Assembly (NCBI GenBank): GCA_015075105.1
Contig: JABTUZ010000002.1
Coordinates: 282,001-346,000, forward strand
Source: Leptospiraceae bacterium
GTDB taxonomy: Bacteria > Spirochaetota > Leptospiria > Leptospirales > Leptospiraceae
Direction: 5' to 3'
Length of the DNA stretch: 64,000 nucleotides
The notes beneath the pieces were generated by a model. That model was not told where the DNA came from and did no database searches. It saw only the letters and a program-made list of their open reading frames with translations. Position 1 is the first letter of the stretch. The number at the start of each line of letters is the position of its first letter. The translations under genes were made by a program, and so were the position numbers. This document shows, in pieces, positions 62,283-64,000 of this stretch.

Positions 62283-62942
62283 TTAAGCAGCATTCTCTAG
62301 TATCTTATCAATCGGAAAATCTACTTGCAAATAAAATTTTCGATTACTTCCAATTAACTTTTTAGTCGTCCTCAAATGAGAATGTCCCAATAATTGTGTT
62401 ATACTTTTTTCTTCCCACCCACATTGCAATAAATGAATAGCTGTAGTTCTTCTAATTTTAGAAACACTCACCTCCATCCCTGTAAAATGGTACAATTTCT
62501 CAAATATTTTTTGAACTGTGCGAAGATGAATTTTTCCCTCCTTAGATCTACCTTTAAATAAAAGATCGTCCGGTGATTTGTGATTGGATTCTCTTTTCAA
62601 TTCATTATACAAACACTTAGGAAGCGGTAAAGTTCTATGTCGCATTTTTTTGCTTGAATTGATTTTGATTATGTTATTCTCAAAATCAATATCTCTAACA
62701 CGAATATTTACCAACTCACTCAACGTTAATCCATAAGCGAATAGAAGTTTTAACCAAATTCTATGCAAATAGTTATCTTTAACAACAGAGAAGATTCTAG
62801 TGATGTCACAAGGGGTGTAGAATTTTGTCTCTATTGATTTCTCTCTATTTTCCAATTTTGAAATTCTCTTTTCCATTTTTTTCTCCATTAACAACGCATA
62901 TTTTTCTTCATTCTCTCCATAAGGTTGTTTTTTATGAATCAA
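62283..62942 (-). CDS. Tyrosine-recombinase-like protein lacking key catalytic residues
   Basis: 219 residues, shorter than active recombinases (about 300), with little of the N-terminal SAM-like domain. The fold is recognisable: FAYGLTLSELVNIRVRDIDF (box I, but the usual Arg after GL is Thr), KKMRHRTLPLP (beta-hairpin Lys), SVSKIRRTTAIHLLQCG (box II: His to Ser, Arg kept) and ITQLLGHSHLRTTKKL (GH kept, no Tyr at the usual TTxxY position). It is probably not an active recombinase, or it uses displaced residues. Its nearness to the array is notable but unproven. Confidence 0.8.
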   Translation of the reverse strand: MIHKKQPYGENEEKYALLMEKKMEKRISKLENREKSIETKFYTPCDITRIFSVVKDNYLHRIWLKLLFAYGLTLSELVNIRVRDIDFENNIIKINSSKKMRHRTLPLPKCLYNELKRESNHKSPDDLLFKGRSKEGKIHLRTVQKIFEKLYHFTGMEVSVSKIRRTTAIHLLQCGWEEKSITQLLGHSHLRTTKKLIGSNRKFYLQVDFPIDKILENAA

Positions 62943-63498
62943 ATGACCTAACTGATTTTACTTTTTTTTAAAGTATGGATTTTAAATTGCAAGTAAAAGA
63001 TAAGCAAAAATTAAATTTTTAAAAAAATTTTTCAATAATTTACATATAATATCATTTTATCGAATTTTTATGAAATGAATTTCGTATAACACCTCTCCCT
63101 AATGCTACATAGTTAGCCAAATTTTTTATTTTATTAAAAAAATTTTCTAATTTAATCATACGTTATGTCACTTGCTAAAGAATAAAAAGTTCTTCATTAA
63201 AGAAGAAAAATAGAAATCAGAAAACAAAATGCAAACGAAATCGAGTTTACTTATTTCAGAAAAATATATGGATGAGTTTAGTAAAGAAGAAAGATTGCTT
63301 CAATAGAAGATTGCCCGCATGAGTTGTTAGAGAGAGAATAAAGTTTTATTCATGGGGGCTTTCAAAAAAAATGAAACACTCGAAAATAAAGTATATATCG
63401 GAAGAAGAAAATTTGCAGAAGAAAAATTTTATTCCGGACAACGAGGATTGGATAGACTATACAAATATTCCCCATTATTCGGCAATAAAACTCACCGA
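62943..63498. other. A+T-rich region without a convincing gene
   Basis: Long A and T runs. At 63229-63306 an ORF of about 25 codons (MQTKSSLLISEKYMDEFSKE) could be a scrap of a coding sequence. Plus-strand ORFs from 63352 and 63371 overlap the RHH gene antisense and show no family signal. Nothing else is seen. Confidence 0.45.
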
Positions 63499-63684
63499 TT
63501 ATGTCGTCTTAACTATGCCTTTTTTGACATTCACCGGCGGCATACATTTCTCTAAAAATTTTTTTAGGGCAAATCTTGCAACTTGCGATTTATCAGCTTG
63601 ATACAATTTTAGATAACTTTCAAACTGTTCATTTAATTCGTTATCTACTTTAAAATAAATTGATTTTTCTTTCGTAATCGCCAT
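63499..63684 (-). CDS. Ribbon-helix-helix-like DNA-binding protein
   Basis: 62 residues from the ATG at 63684: MAITKEKSIYFKVDNELNEQ, FESYLKLYQADKSQVARFAL, KKFLEK. A beta strand followed by two helices matches CopG/Arc-type RHH regulators. This start has AAGAAGG at good spacing, and the longer frame to 63813 has no better RBS. It may be an orphan antitoxin or plasmid-type regulator; no toxin is seen beside it. Confidence 0.65.
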   Translation of the reverse strand: MAITKEKSIYFKVDNELNEQFESYLKLYQADKSQVARFALKKFLEKCMPPVNVKKGIVKTT

Positions 63685-63863
63685 TCCGAAACCTTCTTTT
63701 GGGAGATTTCGGGGGCTTCTCATGTCAACCGCAGGAATTGAAGTTGTCCGATTCATACCCACATTATGACCATGCATTTTTTTTGTTAAGCGAAAAAATG
63801 TAAAAAGTTGCACTTTTTTTATAGGCTTAAAAAAAAATTTCAGTGGAATGGGTGTTTAGTGGG

Positions 63864-64000
63864 TTAGCCTTCCAATATTCTAAAATCATCAGTTAAACGA
63901 AAAACTGAATCCGAATGATCAAAAAGGAAAGTGTCCAATCTACCTTCTCCTGTAACTGTAATTTTCTTTCTTTGTGAAGGTTTCAATCTTTGAATTTCAG
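63864..64000 (-). CDS. 3' end of an unidentified gene running off the window
   Basis: The minus strand encodes RLKPSQRKKITVTGEGRLDT, FLFDHSDSVFRLTDDFRILE, then G and a TAA at 63864-63866. The frame is open to the window edge. No domain can be assigned from 44 residues. Confidence 0.55.
   Translation of the reverse strand, partial: EIQRLKPSQRKKITVTGEGRLDTFLFDHSDSVFRLTDDFRILEG

Noticed and set aside
62283-62942. Calling this gene the integron integrase of the array
   Set aside because: It lacks the expected Arg, His and Tyr catalytic residues and shows no visible IntI-specific insertion; it is also 11 kb from the array.
63352-63601. Plus-strand ORFs of 67 and 76 codons near the right end
   Set aside because: They overlap the RHH gene antisense at their 3' ends and each other in different frames, and show no recognisable domain.
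1-64000. tRNA or rRNA genes and riboswitches
   Set aside because: No cloverleaf-like segment ending CCA, no rRNA-conserved string and no known riboswitch motif was recognised by eye; a tRNAscan/Infernal run would be decisive.

Overview
Host and backbone. The window is an A+T-rich chromosome from a spirochaete, most likely Leptospira or a close relative. The pointers are a DUF1554 lipoprotein (57399-58334, a family I know mainly from Leptospira), many lipoproteins with the relaxed spirochaetal lipobox, and a Leptospira-like set of housekeeping genes. Left flank (1-9067): the 3' part of radA, then minus-strand genes for PEP carboxykinase (pckA), a TPR protein, a DUF192 protein, an enoyl-CoA hydratase, an M23 peptidase overlapping a NeuB-type synthase, and a two-gene MaoC/HadAB-like dehydratase operon. 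Right flank (51062-64000): membrane protein, thiolase, 3-hydroxyacyl-CoA dehydrogenase, two GT-C type membrane proteins, an RlmD/TrmA-type RNA methyltransferase, the DUF1554 lipoprotein, a SpoIID-like protein, an SGNH hydrolase, a STAS protein, a degenerate tyrosine recombinase and a ribbon-helix-helix protein.

The accessory block. About 41.6 kb (about 9349-50955) is a plus-strand array of 3' fragments of polymorphic-toxin genes, numbered T1-T16 here. The standard unit is (i) a variable length of shared toxin body (glycine/serine-rich repeats, then a short charged segment), (ii) a self-cleaving pretoxin Hint domain that starts at Cys in NYHQRTCF, carries TTWNHPF and ends VHN, (iii) a unique C-terminal enzyme, and (iv) a touching or overlapping gene for a small lipoprotein or secreted protein, the presumed immunity protein. 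Most enzymes look like peptidoglycan hydrolases: LytM/M23 (T1, T2, T6, T10, T11, T14), M15/M74-like LAS peptidases (T4, T5, T12, T13) and NlpC/P60 (T9, T15). There is also one alpha/beta hydrolase or lipase (T7) and one JAB/MPN-like domain joined without a Hint domain (T8). No copy has a toxin N-terminus. Nearly all enter the gene part-way and lack a start codon, so they look like a silent reservoir of swappable toxin tips whose full-length acceptor lies outside the window.

Spacers. Units are separated by a repeated, hairpin-rich spacer of about 150-550 bp. After an immunity gene comes a conserved element beginning C(C/T)CGCAAAAA, then a nested hairpin (outer arms AATTTGG/CCAAATT, inner stem sequence variable but paired), then a core of type A (CATCGCCTAACGCA, five copies) or type B (TCGCCTAAC-N12-GTTAGGCGA, six copies plus degenerate ones), often a T-rich/A-rich hairpin, then the next toxin fragment. 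GCCTAAC and GTTAGGC fit the RYYYAAC/GTTRRRY core boxes of integron attC sites, and paired boxes lie 98-106 bp apart. Five type II toxin-antitoxin modules (ParE-like, two RelE-like, two HicAB) and an Rpn-like nuclease gene sit among the spacers, as in large chromosomal integrons. No functional integrase is visible. The only tyrosine recombinase-like gene (62283-62942) lacks key catalytic residues. I therefore propose an integron-like or recombination-fed toxin-tip array as a hypothesis.

Decay. T2 and T14 carry frameshifts. T3 (about 15.4-17.5 kb) is a strikingly G-depleted, degenerate copy. Remnants of a Mu F-like/zincin gene, an IS481-like transposase and a DUF2283 gene are also present.
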